From Stakelama saccharophila (GTDB lineage Bacteria; Pseudomonadota; Alphaproteobacteria; Sphingomonadales; Sphingomonadaceae), in the NCBI RefSeq assembly GCF_032229225.1, contig NZ_CP135076.1, positions 2,709,001-2,773,000 of the forward strand: DNA of 64,000 nt, written 5' to 3'. The notes beneath the pieces are model-generated. The model had not been told where the DNA came from and did no database searches. It saw nothing but the letters and a program-made list of their open reading frames with translations. Shown here in pieces: positions 1 to 9,078 of this stretch (its first letter is position 1; each line of letters opens with the position of its first letter). The translations under genes and the position numbers were made by a program.

Positions 1-315
1 CTCCGCCGGCACGGTGACGTCGTCCTCCTGGTTCGCGGCGACCGCCTCGAACGTGACCTCGTAGCTGGTGGGCGTCGGAGTGGGCGAAGGCGTCGGCGAC
101 GGTTCGGGCGTAGGCATCTGCACGTCGCCGTCATTGTCGTCGCAGGCGGCCAGCGGGCCGAGCGCAGGCAATGCCGACAGCATCAGCCCCCGGCGGAGAA
201 TGGTACGCCGGTCCGGATTTTCCGCAATGATGTCCTCCAGCGTGGGAGCATCGATGCTCGTGATCCGGTTCGCCGAACGATAGGCTGCGCGCGCGTCATC
301 GGTAAGATAGGACAT
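1..315 (-). CDS. N-terminal part of a Tat-exported lipoprotein, probable PhoX-type alkaline phosphatase (partial)
   Basis: Only the first 105 codons are in the window; the rest lies beyond base 1. The ATG at 315 opens a protein with a cytoplasmic lead of about 40 residues, a twin-arginine segment (RRTILRRGL) and a hydrophobic stretch ending in a lipobox-like LAAC. A proline/threonine/serine linker follows (TPEPSPTPSPTPT). The last visible residues (FEAVAANQEDDVTVPAE) resemble the start of the mature domain of PhoX/DUF839 phosphatases, which are Tat-exported calcium-dependent phosphomonoesterases. A Pho-box-like sequence lies about 80 bases upstream, which supports a phosphate-starvation role. 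The family call rests on a short N-terminus and is tentative; export and lipidation are better supported. Confidence 0.5.
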   Translation of the reverse strand, partial: MSYLTDDARAAYRSANRITSIDAPTLEDIIAENPDRRTILRRGLMLSALPALGPLAACDDNDGDVQMPTPEPSPTPSPTPTPTSYEVTFEAVAANQEDDVTVPAE

Positions 316-395
316 TGTCTCCCCCTCGGATCCGTGGCGCCCGGCAAGCACCCGGGCTGCGATTCGCGACGCTACGGCGCTCGGATAACGGTTTG

Positions 396-413
396 GTGGC
401 TGTTCGATGACAC
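396..413 (-). promoter_or_regulatory. Pho-box-like site upstream of the probable phosphatase
   Basis: On the minus strand this 18-mer reads GTGTCATCGAACAGCCAC. It matches 13 of 18 positions of the PhoB consensus CTGTCAT-AAAA-CTGTCAC, including both TGTCAT-like and CAC cores. A weak -10-like TTATCC follows about 7 bases downstream, as expected when a Pho box replaces the -35. It lies between the SLC13 gene and the phosphatase start. PhoB binding is inferred. Confidence 0.4.
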
Positions 414-450
414 TCGTCGAACAATCCGAGGACTCTTTCGTGACGACGGC

Positions 451-2226
451 TCAGGCAATCGGCCACCACCACAGGATCAGCGGCGTGCCGACGACCAGCA
501 CCAGCAGCGACAATGGCGCGCCCAGCCGCGCATAGTCGCCGAACCGGTATCCGCCCGGCCCCATTACCAGCGTATTGCACTGATGCCCGATGGGGGTGAG
601 GAAGTCGCAGCCCGCGCCCACGGCGGTCGCCATCAAAAAGGGTTCGGGCCGATAGCCCAGTCCGCTGGCGAATGTCGCGGCGATCGGCGCCATGACCAGC
701 ACCGTCGCGGCGTTGTTGAGGAATGGCGTCACCGCCATCGCCGCCGCCAGGATCAGCGCCACCGCGCCCCACGGTGGAAGCGTGGCGGCGAAATCGGACA
801 GCCCGGTGCCGATCACCTTGCTGGCGCCAGTGGTGCGCAGCGTGTCGCTCACGGGGATCAGCGCGCCCAGCATGATCAGGATTGGCCATTCGACATGCGT
901 ATATGCTTCGCGCACCGGCAGGGCGCCGGTCAGCATCACCAGCCCGGCGGCGGCGAAGAAGGCCACCGCCACCGGCACATATCCGGTCGCCGTCGCCGCC
1001 ATCGCCACCGCGAGAATAGCGATCGGAAGCAACCCGCGCCGCGCATTGCCCAGCCGCAACTGCCGCTCCGCCAGCGGCAGGCAGCCGAGATCGCCGAGCC
1101 GCTCGGGCAACCGGTCGAGCGCGCCCTGCAGAACGATCACATCGCCGGCGCGAAGCTCGATATTGCCGAGCCGCCGCACGAGCCGCTCGCCCTCGCGCGA
1201 CACCGCGATCAGGTTCACGCCGAACCGTTCGCGCAGCAGCATACGCCCCGCCGTTCGCCCGACCAGCGGCGATTCCGCCTGGATCACCGCCTCGATCACA
1301 CCGACCTCGGACTTCTCGCCGCCTTCCGCCGCTTCGCTGTCCTGCCCGACCAGGGCAAGCGCGTCGCTCGCGATCACGCGTTCCAGGCTGTCCGGTGCGC
1401 CGCCCAGGATCAACGTGTCGCCCTGGCGGATCGTCGTGTCGGGAAAGAACGTGCTGCGGATGCCGGCGCGCAGCACCGCCGTTACCGTCACCTCGTTGTC
1501 GTGGCGTTCGGCGAAGGCGGAGAGGGTCTCGTCGATCGCCTTGCTGTCCTCGGGCACCTCCACCTCGGTGACGTATTTCTTGACGTCGAGCACCTCGCCC
1601 ATGGTGGGCGCCCCGCGCCGGTCGCGCGGCAGCAGGCGGTAGCCGAAGCGCAGGAAAATCAGACCCACCACCGTCAGGCCGAGACCGACGGGCAGATAGT
1701 CGAACATGCGGAACGGCTCACCCACCATTTCCGCGCGGACGCGGCTGACGATGATGTTGGGCGAAGTGCCGACCAGCGTCATCAGCCCACCCAGCAGCGA
1801 GGCGAAGGCCATCGGCATGAGAAAGCCCGAGGGCGAGGCATTGGACTTCTTCGCCATCTGAAAGGCGATCGGCATCATCATCGCCAGCGCGCCGATATTC
1901 TTGACGAGCGCGGAAGCGAAGCCGACCGAACCGCAGAGCAGCATCAGTTGCGAGCGGAACCGGGTCACCCGGTGCTGAAGCAGCAGCATCATGCGCTCGA
2001 TCACGCCCGACCGCTGGACCGCGCCGCTGATCACGAGGGCGGACCCGACGATGATGACGATGTCGTCGGAAAAGCCCCGGAACGCGTCTTCCGGCTCGAC
2101 CAGCCCGATCGCAAGGCCCGCGAGTAGCGCCGCGACCGCCACCATGTCATAGCGCCAGCGGCCCCAGATGAAGAGGCCCATCATCGCCGTGAGCAGCAGA
2201 ACCGATAAAATCTGGGAAAATGTCAT
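451..2226 (-). CDS. SLC13/DASS-family anion permease with TrkA-C domains
   Basis: This 591-residue inner-membrane permease resembles divalent-anion/sodium symporters (CitT/ArsB superfamily) with two central RCK_C (TrkA-C) domains, at about residues 200-270 and 290-370, inserted between two halves of membrane helices. Conserved transporter hairpins appear as VKNIGALAMMMPIA near residue 115 and FLNNAATVLVMAPIA near residue 515. The ATG at 2226 was chosen because the protein then begins directly with the first membrane helix (MTFSQILSVLLL); an in-frame ATG at 2256 would add ten polar residues. Substrate (sulfate, dicarboxylate or another anion) cannot be read from sequence. It lies immediately downstream of tamB on the same strand. 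Confidence 0.85.
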   Translation of the reverse strand: MTFSQILSVLLLTAMMGLFIWGRWRYDMVAVAALLAGLAIGLVEPEDAFRGFSDDIVIIVGSALVISGAVQRSGVIERMMLLLQHRVTRFRSQLMLLCGSVGFASALVKNIGALAMMMPIAFQMAKKSNASPSGFLMPMAFASLLGGLMTLVGTSPNIIVSRVRAEMVGEPFRMFDYLPVGLGLTVVGLIFLRFGYRLLPRDRRGAPTMGEVLDVKKYVTEVEVPEDSKAIDETLSAFAERHDNEVTVTAVLRAGIRSTFFPDTTIRQGDTLILGGAPDSLERVIASDALALVGQDSEAAEGGEKSEVGVIEAVIQAESPLVGRTAGRMLLRERFGVNLIAVSREGERLVRRLGNIELRAGDVIVLQGALDRLPERLGDLGCLPLAERQLRLGNARRGLLPIAILAVAMAATATGYVPVAVAFFAAAGLVMLTGALPVREAYTHVEWPILIMLGALIPVSDTLRTTGASKVIGTGLSDFAATLPPWGAVALILAAAMAVTPFLNNAATVLVMAPIAATFASGLGYRPEPFLMATAVGAGCDFLTPIGHQCNTLVMGPGGYRFGDYARLGAPLSLLVLVVGTPLILWWWPIA

Positions 2227-2290
2227 CCGCCCTCGCGCGAAACCGGTGTGCGCCAAACTCTCCAGACGCTCCCCGGCTCCCGCGCCGGGA

Positions 2291-5200
2291 TCAATAATCC
2301 TTCGAGACGCGGACGTTCACGCTTTGCCGTCCGATGGTCGACACGCTCGACAGCAGCGACAGCCAGCGCGTGATCTGGAACTCCGCCCGCGTCGCCGAAT
2401 ATCCCTGCCCGTCCGATATGATTTCGACATAGGTGTTGCGCGTGATGTACTTGCCGGCCGCGATCGACGTCGATTGGCCGGTCTGCGGATCGGCGGGAAG
2501 GATGCGCAGCCGGTCGAGCCCGGCCGCGCGGCGAACGGCATTGATCGGATCGAGCCCGCCACCGCCTTCCTGCAAGGCCGCGACGGCGGATGCGAGCTGC
2601 AACGCCTCCGGCGCCGAAAGGTCGGTGATCGATGTTCCGAACAGCAGGCGCGACAGGAGTTCGTCCTCGGGCAGGGCCGGCGTGCTGGAAAAGCCGATTT
2701 CCGGCTGGGCCGCGGTTCCGGTCACGCGGATCGTCGCCGACAGGCCCTGCGTGTCCGCATTGGCCTCGATGTCCAGTGCCGGATTGGGCGGCTGCGCGCC
2801 CTCGAACCGGATGGCGCCGCGTTCGAGGTCGAAGGTGCGCCCGGCGAATTCGTAATCGCCGCGGATCAGGTCGAGCCGACCCCGGATGCGGGGGTCGGTG
2901 GGCTGACCGCCGATACGCAGGTCGGCCGACCACTCGCTCGACAGCCCCAGGCCCGTGACCACCATCTTGTTATCGGCCTTCGCCCGCAGATCGAGCGTCC
3001 AGGGCGCCGCCGGTTCCTCCTCCGCCTCGCCGCCGAAGGGCAGGTTGATTTCCCGCGTGTCGATCTGCGGCACTTCGGTCGCGGCGGTCGCCTGGCCCAG
3101 GCGATAGCGACTGCTGTCGAGCGTGACATCGCCGGAGATCGTACCGCCGCTGCCGTCCGACCGGATCGCGATCGGCCCGGAAACGACGGCGGCGATGTCA
3201 TCGCGCGCAATCAGCCGCGCTTTCGTCGCCTGCAGTTTCAGATCGATGCCGATGCCGCTGCCGAACGAGAAGTCGAAGGCGCCCGAGCCGCTCACGCTGC
3301 CGTCGCGCCCGTCCGAGGCGGTGAAGGAGTCGATCACGAGGCGCGATCCGTTGAACCGGCCGCGTCCCTTCACCTGTTCCAGATTGGTGCCGATCGCCGC
3401 GCTCTGAATACGCGCATCACTGGTCTGCAGCGAGCCGCGGATACGAGGATCGTTGAGCGTCCCTCCGACGTCCGCGCCAATCGCCACCGGCCCCGACAGA
3501 TCGAACAGTTCCACGCCGGTCAGCCGCCACAACGTGTCGGCCGGCCCGTCATAGCGGATCTGCGCAAAGAGCGGCGCCCCCGCCAACCGGTCGACGAAAT
3601 CACCGGCGCTGAGGGGGGCGAGCCGCGCCTGGGCCCGACCGATGGTCTTGCCTTCGCTGGCGGCGACGGCGCGCATGACGGCCTTGTCCGGCTGCAATAT
3701 AGCGGCGAGACCGACATCCACCGGCTTCGAGGACAGCACCAGGCCGGACCGCGTGAGTCCGCGAATCTTCATGTCGATCCGACCGGTCGGCGCGCCGCCG
3801 TCGGCCCCAGCGGCATAGTGCAGGGCCCCCGATGCCGTGCCGCCGAGGCCGAGTTCGGGAAAGGCGATGTCCAGCACCGTCATCGGCATGCCGTCGACCT
3901 GTGCCTCCAGGCGCGTGCCGGCGCTGCCGAACATACCGGATATGCTGGCACTGCCGCCGGAGAAGGTGAGCGTCGTCGGCTCCAGTCGCCAGCCGTCGCC
4001 GCTGCGCGAGAGAACGGCCGGGCTGTCCAGCCGGATCGGCTTCTTGTCGAGCGTGCCCTCGGCGCGGACGCGATAGCGGCCGTCGGCAATCGTCGTTACG
4101 GTGTCGAGATCGAACATGCGCCCGCGCGATCCGGCGAACGACGCGCGCACCTCGCCCTCGCCACCGCGCAATCTGGCCGACCCGTTCAGCCGCGCGATCG
4201 ACAGCGCGCCGCGTTGCAATCCCTGGAGCGATGCGGTTGCCTCCAGCGACGTCCCGGCGGGGGCCAGGAGCGCCGCGAACTCGAGATGCCCTCGCGCGAC
4301 CCGCATACCCGGCCCGAGCGCTGCGCGGCGCGCATTGATCGTGCCGGAGATCCGCTGGATATCGCCGACCGGCTGAAGGGCGAGCTGCCCCGACAAACCG
4401 CCACCCGACAGATCGAGCTGCCCCGAGAAGCCGCCCTCGACAATGTCGAGCGCGCCGGTCGCATGGGTCTGGGTGACATCCAGGCCGGCGACCACGATTC
4501 TGGCGGTGTCACCGCGCGGCAACAGGATCGCCCCGTTCGCGGTGAACGGACCGAGTCTCGACCGGCCCTGCGCGCGATAGGCGAAACCCGCATCCGTGGG
4601 GTCGAGATGCGCGACCACGTCGCGCAAGCCCAGGGCATCGTTGGGTGCGGCGAATTCCAGGTCCAGCGTCGGATGATCGATCTTGCCGTCCAGCACGATC
4701 GTCAGCGGTCCGTAATCGGTCTGCGTGCCGCGCCCCTCGAAATGGAAGGTGCCATCCCGACGGCGATAGCCGGTTCCCGTCAGGGTCAGCCCCGGTGACG
4801 TCAGCTTCAGGTTCTTGAAGTGCAACACCATGTCGGGTCCGCGTTCGAGATCGGACTCGATATGCGGCAGCCCATTGGTCAGCGAGCGGAAGAAGGCATT
4901 GTCGAGCCGCACCATCTGCGCGCTGCCATGGCCGGCCACGCGGGAGCCGTGGCCGCCGGCGCCCGGCACGACGTTCAGCTTCGATTCGACGTCGACGATG
5001 CCGAGACCCGGAATCTCGTATCGGCGCAGACCGCCGGAAAAGCCGACGACATAGTGGCCCGTATGGAGGTCGAGGCGCAGCGTGATCTGGGCGTTCAGCT
5101 TGTCGGAGCGCACCTTCAGATCGTCGCCGGTAATCGCATCCGCCGTCACGCGAAGCGCGCCGGAAACGGTAAGGTCGTGCAGGATTCCGCCGGCGACGTC

Positions 5201-6469
5201 GCCCACACCCGTTACGCGCCCGGCATGGACGGTGATCGGCACGGTCACCGGCGCTTCCGACAGATGGCCCTTGCCGCTGGCGCGTACTTCCTCGAACCCG
5301 GTATCGTCTATGGCGAAACGGTCCGCGACCAGGCGATAGTCGAACGCGGCGGTCGCGAACCCTCCGTCGAGAATCGCCCGCAGTTCGATATTGCGCCCGG
5401 TCATGTTGGGAAAGAGCGCCGGCGGTCGCAGCAGGCTCGCCCGCAATCTGACGTCGCGATACGCCCGTCCGCCGAGATCGACCGCCCCGGTCGCCTGCAC
5501 GTCCAGCGCGCGCGATCGCAGCGCGATATTGCCGTCGAGCACGCGGTTCCGGAGCGTTGCGGCTCCGGTCACACGTATTTGCGGAGCACTCAGCCGCTGC
5601 AGCTTTCCATGGGTCAGCGATGCCGGAGCGACGATGCCGGCGAGCGTGTACTGCCCTTCCCGATTGCCGAGCCTCATATCGACGATCGTGGTGTCGCCGG
5701 CGCTGGCGAAAGCGCGGCCGGACCAATCGCTCCAGCGGCCATCGCCCGTTACCGCCAGGCGCAACGGCCGGGCAACACTCGTCAGCTTCGCCAGCAGACC
5801 ATCCGCCGACCCGCGCGCCATCACATCGAGATCGAACCGGTCGCGATCGGGATCCGCGTCCAGGAATAGGGCGACCCGGTCGCTGCCCGCAACCTCGGCG
5901 CGCAGCAGCACCAGCGCCCGGCCGGAGCGCACATCCGCCTTCGCGCGCAACTGCCCGTGTCGTTCCACGCCGGTAATGCGCTTCGCAATCGTCAGATCGT
6001 CGATCCGCAAGGCGTCGATGCGGATGTCGAAACCAGGCAGGATCGGCCCCTTCTTCTTCGTCTCGCGCAGTTCGGGAAGTTTGGCCAGCGTCGCGTGCGG
6101 CACGATCAGGCTGCGGATGTCGAGGCGGTTGGAAACCCAGGACAGCGGCCGCCAGTTCAACGCCACGCGCGGCGCGGCGAAGACGAGCCCTTCCGGGTCG
6201 TAGATACGCACGTCGCGCAGGCGCGCCTCGGAATATAGCGAGCCGTCGATCCGGCCGATGCGAAAGCGCAGGCCGCTCGGCGTCTCGATCCCGGCGATAC
6301 GATCGGTGACGAAGCGGTGGCCGATATCGGTGTCCAGCACCGCCATCACCGCCGCCAGCAGGCCGAGGACGAGGAACAACCCGCCGGCGATCCGCCGCGG
6401 CCAGCGCCAGCGCGGCGCACGTTCGAGCGGGGCGTCGTCGGGCGCCTCGATATCTCGCTCTTCCGTCAA
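2291..6469 (-). CDS. tamB: Translocation and assembly module inner-membrane protein TamB
   Basis: This 1392-residue protein has an N-terminal membrane anchor at about residues 28-47 (GGLFLVLGLLAAVMAVL). A long periplasmic region of beta-rich AsmA/TamB-like repeats follows, and the C-terminal TamB (DUF490) domain occupies about the last 350 residues. TamB spans the periplasm and works with TamA in outer-membrane protein insertion and, as shown for the wider family, in phospholipid transport. The start codon overlaps the tamA stop by 4 bases, so the two are translationally coupled. Length and the RGDYEFAGRTFDLERGAIRF block are typical. Very high GC gives long antisense open frames here, which are not genes. 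Confidence 0.93.
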   Translation of the reverse strand: MTEERDIEAPDDAPLERAPRWRWPRRIAGGLFLVLGLLAAVMAVLDTDIGHRFVTDRIAGIETPSGLRFRIGRIDGSLYSEARLRDVRIYDPEGLVFAAPRVALNWRPLSWVSNRLDIRSLIVPHATLAKLPELRETKKKGPILPGFDIRIDALRIDDLTIAKRITGVERHGQLRAKADVRSGRALVLLRAEVAGSDRVALFLDADPDRDRFDLDVMARGSADGLLAKLTSVARPLRLAVTGDGRWSDWSGRAFASAGDTTIVDMRLGNREGQYTLAGIVAPASLTHGKLQRLSAPQIRVTGAATLRNRVLDGNIALRSRALDVQATGAVDLGGRAYRDVRLRASLLRPPALFPNMTGRNIELRAILDGGFATAAFDYRLVADRFAIDDTGFEEVRASGKGHLSEAPVTVPITVHAGRVTGVGDVAGGILHDLTVSGALRVTADAITGDDLKVRSDKLNAQITLRLDLHTGHYVVGFSGGLRRYEIPGLGIVDVESKLNVVPGAGGHGSRVAGHGSAQMVRLDNAFFRSLTNGLPHIESDLERGPDMVLHFKNLKLTSPGLTLTGTGYRRRDGTFHFEGRGTQTDYGPLTIVLDGKIDHPTLDLEFAAPNDALGLRDVVAHLDPTDAGFAYRAQGRSRLGPFTANGAILLPRGDTARIVVAGLDVTQTHATGALDIVEGGFSGQLDLSGGGLSGQLALQPVGDIQRISGTINARRAALGPGMRVARGHLEFAALLAPAGTSLEATASLQGLQRGALSIARLNGSARLRGGEGEVRASFAGSRGRMFDLDTVTTIADGRYRVRAEGTLDKKPIRLDSPAVLSRSGDGWRLEPTTLTFSGGSASISGMFGSAGTRLEAQVDGMPMTVLDIAFPELGLGGTASGALHYAAGADGGAPTGRIDMKIRGLTRSGLVLSSKPVDVGLAAILQPDKAVMRAVAASEGKTIGRAQARLAPLSAGDFVDRLAGAPLFAQIRYDGPADTLWRLTGVELFDLSGPVAIGADVGGTLNDPRIRGSLQTSDARIQSAAIGTNLEQVKGRGRFNGSRLVIDSFTASDGRDGSVSGSGAFDFSFGSGIGIDLKLQATKARLIARDDIAAVVSGPIAIRSDGSGGTISGDVTLDSSRYRLGQATAATEVPQIDTREINLPFGGEAEEEPAAPWTLDLRAKADNKMVVTGLGLSSEWSADLRIGGQPTDPRIRGRLDLIRGDYEFAGRTFDLERGAIRFEGAQPPNPALDIEANADTQGLSATIRVTGTAAQPEIGFSSTPALPEDELLSRLLFGTSITDLSAPEALQLASAVAALQEGGGGLDPINAVRRAAGLDRLRILPADPQTGQSTSIAAGKYITRNTYVEIISDGQGYSATRAEFQITRWLSLLSSVSTIGRQSVNVRVSKDY

Positions 6470-8445
6470 AAGGCCTGGCCCAGCGATACATAGACGGCGA
6501 TGCTGCGATCTCCGGGCTGCGGATTGAGCGGCGTGCCGACATCGACGCGGATCGGCCCGAAGCTGGAATAATAGCGCACGCCCAGCCCCGCGCCGTAGCG
6601 GAAGCCGGAGAATTTTGGCAAGGGCGAGGTATAGATGTTACCGGCGTCGAAGAACGGCACCACGCCGAAATTGCCGAACGCCTTGATCCGGGCCTCGATC
6701 GAGAATTCGGTCAGGCTGCGCCCGCCGATCGGATCGTTATTGGGGTCGCGCGGCCCGATATCCTGATAGCCATAGCCGCGCACCGATGCCCCGCCACCGG
6801 CATAGAAGCGCCGCGAGGGCGCCACGGCATCGCGTGGCGCGCCGAAGATCGTGCCCAGCCGGATTCGCTCCGCCAGCACCACGTCGTCGCTCAGCGGCTG
6901 ATAGGCGCTGCCGTCGAGCTGAAACCTGCTATAGCCGAAGACATCACCGCTGAGCGACAGTTCGGGCGACAGCCGCGCGCCGAGGCGGAAACCGCGCGTC
7001 GGGTTCAACAGGTCATCCGACCCGTCATAGTTTAGGCTGGTCGGCAGTGCCGCGATGAAATAGGTCCGCCGTCGCGGCTCGCCCGTCGTGACGATCACGT
7101 CGCGTTCGTCCGATGCCAGCAATTCGGCCCCCAGCGACCACGTCCAGGCTTTTTGAAAGAAGATGTTGGTCTGCCGTTCCAGCGAGGCGCCGAGCTGAAA
7201 GGTGTTGGCCTCATAGGCGTCCCGCTCGACATGGGCGGCGGATATCTGGCCGGTCAGCACACGGTCACGAGCCTGGAAGTTGTTGCGGCGAAAGACGACG
7301 CTGCCGACCTGTTCGCGCGTGCCGAGCACGCCGCGGATGGTGAGCGCGCCTTCGGGCTTGAACAGGTTGCGGTGGGTCCAGCTCGCCTCCGCCCGTGCGC
7401 CCTCACCGGTGCCGTAGCCGATTTCGCCGGCGATCGTGCGCGGCGGTGCCGGCGTCATCGCAACCCGCAAGTCGACGGTGTCCGGCGTCTCGCCCTCCAC
7501 CGGACGGACGCGTACCGAGGACACCAGCCCCGTCTGCACGATCGCGCGGCGCAGATCGTCGACCTCGGCCGCGTCATAAGGCTGACCGGGTGCGAAGCGC
7601 GCGATCTCCTGCACATGGCCGGCGCCGAATACCCGCGTGTCGGGCGTGATGATGCGACCGAAACGGCGATCGCCGCCGGGATCGACATTGACGGTCAGCA
7701 CCCCGGTCCTGGTCGCATGGTCGATCGTCAGCTTCGGTTCGTCCACCTCGGCAAAGGGAAAACCAAGATCGCCGATGCGCTCGCGCAGCGCAGCCTCCCC
7801 GGCGGCGATCCTGTCGGCATCGACCGGATCGCCCCGTGACACCGCGAATGCGTCGCGCAGGGCATCCGCCTTCGCGCCCGCCCGGTCGAGCCCGTCCAGT
7901 CGCACGTCGGCGAAGGTGTAGCGCGTGCCCGGCACGGCATCGAGCGTGACGAGAAGGCTGCCGCCTTCCCGCGCCACGCGCGTCGCCACGCGCGCATCGT
8001 AATATCCCCGCGCTTTCAGCAACGTGACGAGCAGGTCGGAGTCTTCCTTCGCCCGGCGGTCGATCTGGGCGAGATTGGCCGGATCATCCCGGTTCGCCTC
8101 CAGCGTCGACAATTCCCTGAAGCGCTGCTGCAACAGGCTGTCCTCGAGATCGTCGACGCCGGCGATGCGGTATCGGTAGCCGACTTCCGCCGCGATGTCG
8201 CTCTGCGTCACTTGCGCCGGCCCGTCCGCGGGCGCCTGTGAGAGATCGGGCCAGTCGACGCCCAGATCGGGTAGCGGTGCCAGCGGCGAGGCCGGATCGG
8301 GCACGTCGACGCCGGGCGCGGGGGTCGGGCGATCCGGCGCGCCGGACGGGGGCGCGGTCTCCTGCGCACGTGCGGTCGGCGCCAACAAGAAAGCGAAAAG
8401 GCCGGCGCCGGCAATCCGGGTACACCGGCCGAGGGGACGGGACAT
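6466..8445 (-). CDS. tamA: Outer-membrane assembly factor TamA (BamA/Omp85 family)
   Basis: This 659-residue precursor has a signal peptide ending near residue 28 (FAFLLAPTARA/QE), a proline-rich linker and POTRA-type domains (for example YYDARVATRVAREGG and VDRETRT-like beta strands). A C-terminal Omp85 beta-barrel covers about residues 370-659 and contains FYAGGGASVRGYGYQ, the conserved VRGY motif of the L6 loop. The last residue is Phe (SLGQAF), the usual C-terminal signature of BAM substrates. It is the first gene of a tamA-tamB pair, and ATGA overlap couples it to tamB. The combination of Omp85 barrel plus TamB downstream makes TamA rather than BamA the best assignment. Confidence 0.92.
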   Translation of the reverse strand: MSRPLGRCTRIAGAGLFAFLLAPTARAQETAPPSGAPDRPTPAPGVDVPDPASPLAPLPDLGVDWPDLSQAPADGPAQVTQSDIAAEVGYRYRIAGVDDLEDSLLQQRFRELSTLEANRDDPANLAQIDRRAKEDSDLLVTLLKARGYYDARVATRVAREGGSLLVTLDAVPGTRYTFADVRLDGLDRAGAKADALRDAFAVSRGDPVDADRIAAGEAALRERIGDLGFPFAEVDEPKLTIDHATRTGVLTVNVDPGGDRRFGRIITPDTRVFGAGHVQEIARFAPGQPYDAAEVDDLRRAIVQTGLVSSVRVRPVEGETPDTVDLRVAMTPAPPRTIAGEIGYGTGEGARAEASWTHRNLFKPEGALTIRGVLGTREQVGSVVFRRNNFQARDRVLTGQISAAHVERDAYEANTFQLGASLERQTNIFFQKAWTWSLGAELLASDERDVIVTTGEPRRRTYFIAALPTSLNYDGSDDLLNPTRGFRLGARLSPELSLSGDVFGYSRFQLDGSAYQPLSDDVVLAERIRLGTIFGAPRDAVAPSRRFYAGGGASVRGYGYQDIGPRDPNNDPIGGRSLTEFSIEARIKAFGNFGVVPFFDAGNIYTSPLPKFSGFRYGAGLGVRYYSSFGPIRVDVGTPLNPQPGDRSIAVYVSLGQAF

Positions 8446-8484
8446 GGCGTCGTTTTAGGCGCTGAAGGCCGAACCCACAATCAC

Positions 8485-8509
8485 TTCCCGTCCGCCGCGC
8501 GGCTGGGAA
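8485..8509 (-). terminator. Hairpin directly after the stop of the 83-residue gene
   Basis: TTCCC (8485-8489) pairs with GGGAA (8505-8509), and inner CCGC pairs with GCGG around a 3-base loop, with a 2-base internal mismatch. It begins at the base after the stop codon of the minus-strand gene and could act as a terminator or transcript-end stabiliser. It has no T-run, so it is a weak intrinsic terminator. Confidence 0.35.
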
Positions 8510-8761
8510 TCAATGCACCGTGCCGATGGAGCGATCGATCGCCAGCATCAGGATCAATCGCTCGATCTGGCGCCAGCGGCAAAAATGCACGTGGTTGCCG
8601 AGATCGCGGCTGCGATCGGCACGGGCCGACGCCTCGAACCCCGCACCGTCGCCATATTCGGCGATCAGCGCATGAGCGCAATCGACATCGGCGATGCTGG
8701 CGATATAGGGCGGATGGGGAACGGGGGTGTCGAACATGCGCGGCGGGTTCACAAGAGCCAT
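8510..8761 (-). CDS. Small conserved hypothetical protein (83 aa)
   Basis: The protein is short and soluble, with no signal peptide or membrane segment. Its C-terminal half (GNHVHFCRWRQIERLI ... GTVH) looks like a small uncharacterised family I recall from sphingomonads, in which a HFCRWRQIER block and terminal GTVH are conserved; function is unknown. Start choice is uncertain: the ATG at 8761 gives 83 residues, and the in-frame ATG at 8737 gives 75 beginning MFDTPVPHPPY. Neither has a strong Shine-Dalgarno sequence. A hairpin follows its stop codon. Codon use and GC match the surroundings. Confidence 0.6.
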   Translation of the reverse strand: MALVNPPRMFDTPVPHPPYIASIADVDCAHALIAEYGDGAGFEASARADRSRDLGNHVHFCRWRQIERLILMLAIDRSIGTVH

Positions 8762-8895
8762 GCCAGATCACGGCATTGAGCGAGCATTGCCGGGACATGA
8801 AGGTAAACGCACGCACGCGACCCGGCGAAACCGTGTGCCACATGCACCGAAACGGGACGGTGGCGTCCCGCAGCGGGACATGGCAAGGAGTTCGC

Positions 8896-9075
8896 ATGAC
8901 CGACCGAAGCCCCAAAACGCCGATCGCCGGCGGCGCGTTGATGACCCTGTGCATCCTGTGCGGCTTCGCCCTCGGCATCGCCACGGGCGAGATCACGATC
9001 GGCGTGTTGCTGGGCCTCGCCGCGGGCGTCGGCGCACTGATCGGCGTCGAAATCTTTCAGCGCATCCGCCGCTGA
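8896..9075 (+). CDS. Small membrane protein (59 aa)
   Basis: The ATG at 8896 is preceded by a clear ribosome binding site (AAGGAG at 8885-8890), which decides the start over an upstream in-frame ATG at 8776. The protein MTDRSPKTPIAGG... has two hydrophobic helices (GALMTLCILCGFALGIATG and ITIGVLLGLAAGVGALIGV) and a basic tail (FQRIRR). No family is recognised. It is convergent with the S24 repressor gene, whose stop is 3 bases away. Confidence 0.65.
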   Translation: MTDRSPKTPIAGGALMTLCILCGFALGIATGEITIGVLLGLAAGVGALIGVEIFQRIRR

Positions 9076-9078
9076 ACC

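Noticed and set aside
334..2127. 597-codon open frame antisense to the SLC13 permease
   Set aside because: It is compositionally odd (His/Arg/Gln-rich), overlaps a well-supported transporter and shows no motif.
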